Assembly: GCA_019752915.1 (NCBI GenBank) | Contig: JAIELO010000132.1 | Location: 1 to 7,202 of the forward strand | Source of the DNA: Burkholderiaceae bacterium | GTDB taxonomy: Bacteria; Pseudomonadota; Gammaproteobacteria; Burkholderiales; Burkholderiaceae_D | Direction: 5' to 3' | Length of the DNA: 7,202 nt | Shown here: piece by piece, positions 5,146-7,202 of the stretch | How the letters are laid out: each line of letters opens with the position of its first letter | Position numbering within the stretch: the first letter of the stretch is position 1 | Program-made: the position numbers and the translations under genes | Notes under the pieces: generated by a model | Database searches by the model: none | What the model saw: only the letters and a program-made list of their open reading frames with translations | What the model was told of the DNA's origin: nothing

Positions 5146-7175
5146 TTGGCGGTGATCAGCGGCAGTTCGATATAGCTATCGTGGTAGATGCGCTGGGTGG
5201 CTTTGCGATAATCGGCCGGCTGGGCAAACAGGATGTTCGGTACAAAAGTTTGCGGATTGCGGTCATACAGGGGGAACCAGCTGGACTGGATCTGCACCAT
5301 GATGCGATGTCCGGGCAGGAACACGTGGTTGGCCGCTGGCAGGGCAAACTGGTAAGCCAGCGGTGTATCCGCGCTTAGCGGACGTGCTTGCGTCAGCGTT
5401 TCACGGTAGCGACCACGGAAGATGTCGGCTGACACCATCAGCTGGTAGCCGCCCATTTCCGGCTGCGCTGCGACCTGATCGGGATACACATCGATCAGCT
5501 TGACCACCCAGTCGGCGTCCGTGCCACTGGTGGAGGCCAGTAGACGGGCGATCGGCTCGCCACTGATTTTGACCGGTGCGGTGAGCACCTCACTGGTATA
5601 GCTCAGCACATCGGGGCGGCCAGACGCTTCGCGCTGATCGTCGACCAGCCAGCGTGGCCAGCTCTGCCCTTTGGCTTCGTCGTAGCCGACCGCCATGATG
5701 GGGCGCGCACGGTAGGGCACCGGCTTGGCCGGATCGGACACATATTCATCATAGGCCTGCGGCAGGGCCGGCGCCGTCACACTGGCGCCGGGCGATGCCA
5801 GCCGGTTCAGGCTCAGCTTGCCCTGCGCGCCCAGTCGCAGCGCAGTCGGCGTACTGGCGCAGCCACTATTGCAGCCACTCGGCCACTGCTTGAGCGCGCG
5901 CCACTGATTACTGCCCGTTTCAAACGCCGACACGGGCGCAATAGTCAGCGGCGGCGCCGCGTCTTTCAGATAATGATCGAGAAATGGCCGCAGGATCTGC
6001 TGGCGGAAGTGCAAAGCCGTATCGCTACCAAAACGCAGCGCGCCAAGCTTGCTGCCTTCGCCGATGGCGCCGCCATGATCCCACGGCCCCATCACCAGAT
6101 ACACCTGATTATCCTTATCCTGCGGCTTGATGGCGCGATACACGGCCAGTGCGCCGTAAATATCCTCCGCATCCCACCAGCTATGCACCAGCATAGTCGG
6201 CACCGTCACCGGCTGGCGTGCCAGCAGCTGATCCATGGCCTGCTCGCTCCAGAACTTGTCATAGTCGGGATGGGCGGACAGCTTGCGCCAGAAGCCTACC
6301 TGCTCGAGCCCGCGCTGGCGGGCCAGTGCACCGGCCGAGCCGGCGCTCAGAAAGGTATCGTAGTCATCGTAGTGGCTGCTGTACCACTTGGCATCGCCAT
6401 GACGGGTCGCGACCTGTTCCAGAATATAGGCCAGATTCACTTGCCGGAACGCGCCATTGTGGAACCAGTCATCGCCGCGCCAGCCATCGACCATGGGATT
6501 CATCGGCACCGACGCTTTCAGGGCCGGATGGGGGCGCACCAGTGCCATCAGCGGCAGATAGCCATCGTAGGAAATGCCGATGATGCCGACTTTACCGTTC
6601 GATTCAGGGATGTTGTGAATTAGCCATTCGATGGTATCCCAAGTGTCGGTGGAATGATCGACGGGCGTGGGATTGAAGCTGCTACCGGCCAGCGGCCGGT
6701 TCATCACGTAATCGCCTTCCGAGCCGTGCTTGCCGCGCACGTCCTGCATCACGCGGATATAACCGCCCTGCACCACTACATCGGCAGCATTGTCGTAGCC
6801 CTGCAGAATGGATTCGAGCTGCGAGCTTTCCGCGTGGGCAGTCAGTTCGGCGGCGTTATACGGCGTGCGGGTGAGCAGAATCGGCGCACGGCTGGCGCCA
6901 CGCGGCACGATGATGACGGTGTTGAGCTTGACGCCATCGCGCATCGGAATCATCACGCTGCGTTTGACGTAATCGAACTGCTCGACCGGCGCGTGGAACT
7001 CGTCCGGCGTTTCGCTCGGCAAGGCGGGATACAGGGGTGGCGGCGGGAGGCTGACCGGGGCAACCGGTGCAGCGGGTGCCACAGGGATAGCCGGCGTGGC
7101 AGGTGCCTGCTGGGCCTGCACCACAGGCGCCAGCAGAATCAGGGCGCTACTGAGTAACGCTGCGTATCGCTTCAT
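5139..7175 (-). CDS. Secreted CocE/NonD-type serine hydrolase, probable alpha-amino acid ester hydrolase
   Basis: The 678-residue precursor begins with a signal peptide (MKRYAALLSSALILLAPVVQA, cleavage likely after residue 21) and an Ala/Pro-rich linker to about residue 50, so it should act in the periplasm or outside the cell. An alpha/beta-hydrolase domain follows, with nucleophile S202 in GISYDGY, acid D335 in WWDAED and H367 in GPWDHGG. The C-terminal part (about 420-678) fits the jelly-roll domain of the X-Pro dipeptidyl peptidase/CocE family. D236 (in GDDW), E337 and D338 match the three-carboxylate cluster of Xanthomonas alpha-amino acid ester hydrolase in both motif and spacing (Ser to Asp 133 residues in both, from memory). 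These enzymes hydrolyse or transfer alpha-amino acyl groups, including those of beta-lactams; the natural substrate is unclear. A G-run (7179-7184) precedes the start ATG. A dipeptidase-like or other acyl-ester role remains possible. Confidence 0.88.
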   Translation of the reverse strand: MKRYAALLSSALILLAPVVQAQQAPATPAIPVAPAAPVAPVSLPPPPLYPALPSETPDEFHAPVEQFDYVKRSVMIPMRDGVKLNTVIIVPRGASRAPILLTRTPYNAAELTAHAESSQLESILQGYDNAADVVVQGGYIRVMQDVRGKHGSEGDYVMNRPLAGSSFNPTPVDHSTDTWDTIEWLIHNIPESNGKVGIIGISYDGYLPLMALVRPHPALKASVPMNPMVDGWRGDDWFHNGAFRQVNLAYILEQVATRHGDAKWYSSHYDDYDTFLSAGSAGALARQRGLEQVGFWRKLSAHPDYDKFWSEQAMDQLLARQPVTVPTMLVHSWWDAEDIYGALAVYRAIKPQDKDNQVYLVMGPWDHGGAIGEGSKLGALRFGSDTALHFRQQILRPFLDHYLKDAAPPLTIAPVSAFETGSNQWRALKQWPSGCNSGCASTPTALRLGAQGKLSLNRLASPGASVTAPALPQAYDEYVSDPAKPVPYRARPIMAVGYDEAKGQSWPRWLVDDQREASGRPDVLSYTSEVLTAPVKISGEPIARLLASTSGTDADWVVKLIDVYPDQVAAQPEMGGYQLMVSADIFRGRYRETLTQARPLSADTPLAYQFALPAANHVFLPGHRIMVQIQSSWFPLYDRNPQTFVPNILFAQPADYRKATQRIYHDSYIELPLITAKR

Positions 7176-7202
7176 ACACCCCCCGGTGGTTATGCTTGCA
7201 AA

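Noticed and set aside
5973..6623. Long plus-strand reading frame opposite the hydrolase gene
   Set aside because: It is a shadow of the hydrolase coding sequence, with no recognisable domain and no ribosome site.

Overview
The window looks like part of the chromosome of a motile, GC-rich proteobacterium, most likely a betaproteobacterium. The clues are the linkage flhD-flhC-...-motA, which is common in Betaproteobacteria and in enteric bacteria, the form of the kynurenine genes, and the N-terminus of the tryptophan dioxygenase, which resembles betaproteobacterial versions. I cannot assign a genus from sequence alone. No insertion sequence, CRISPR array, tRNA or rRNA was seen.

Layout. On the minus strand, from about 2361 down to the left edge, lies a flagellar master operon. 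It holds flhD (2044-2361), flhC (1469-2014), a membrane-anchored class I SAM-dependent methyltransferase (684-1472) that overlaps the end of flhC by 4 bp, and the first 184 codons of motA (1-552, cut by the window edge). On the plus strand are two enzymes of tryptophan catabolism, kynU (kynureninase, 2947-4197) and kynA (tryptophan 2,3-dioxygenase, 4210-5094), 12 bp apart. Convergent to them is a large secreted serine hydrolase (5139-7175, minus strand). Its catalytic triad and acidic cluster match alpha-amino acid ester hydrolases.

The 585-bp region between flhD and kynU is unusually rich in structure and is the main non-coding interest. It contains a row of GGA motifs over the flhD ribosome-binding site and a hairpin with T-runs on both sides in the flhD leader. 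It also contains a perfect 19-bp palindrome, two further plus-strand hairpin/T-tract structures, a family of short direct and inverted repeats, and helically phased A-tracts upstream of kynU. The two flanking operons diverge, so terminator-like elements here are unexpected. They suggest leader attenuation, an unannotated small RNA, or both.

How the genes work together. FlhD and FlhC form the activator of flagellar genes and MotA is half of the stator that powers rotation. The methyltransferase sits between them with overlapping codons and is therefore probably co-expressed. Its architecture recalls the FAM173 (ATPSCKMT/ANTKMT) protein-lysine methyltransferases. KynA and KynU carry out steps 1 and 3 of tryptophan to anthranilate; the formamidase for step 2 (KynB) is not in the window. 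The hydrolase is probably a separate transcription unit.
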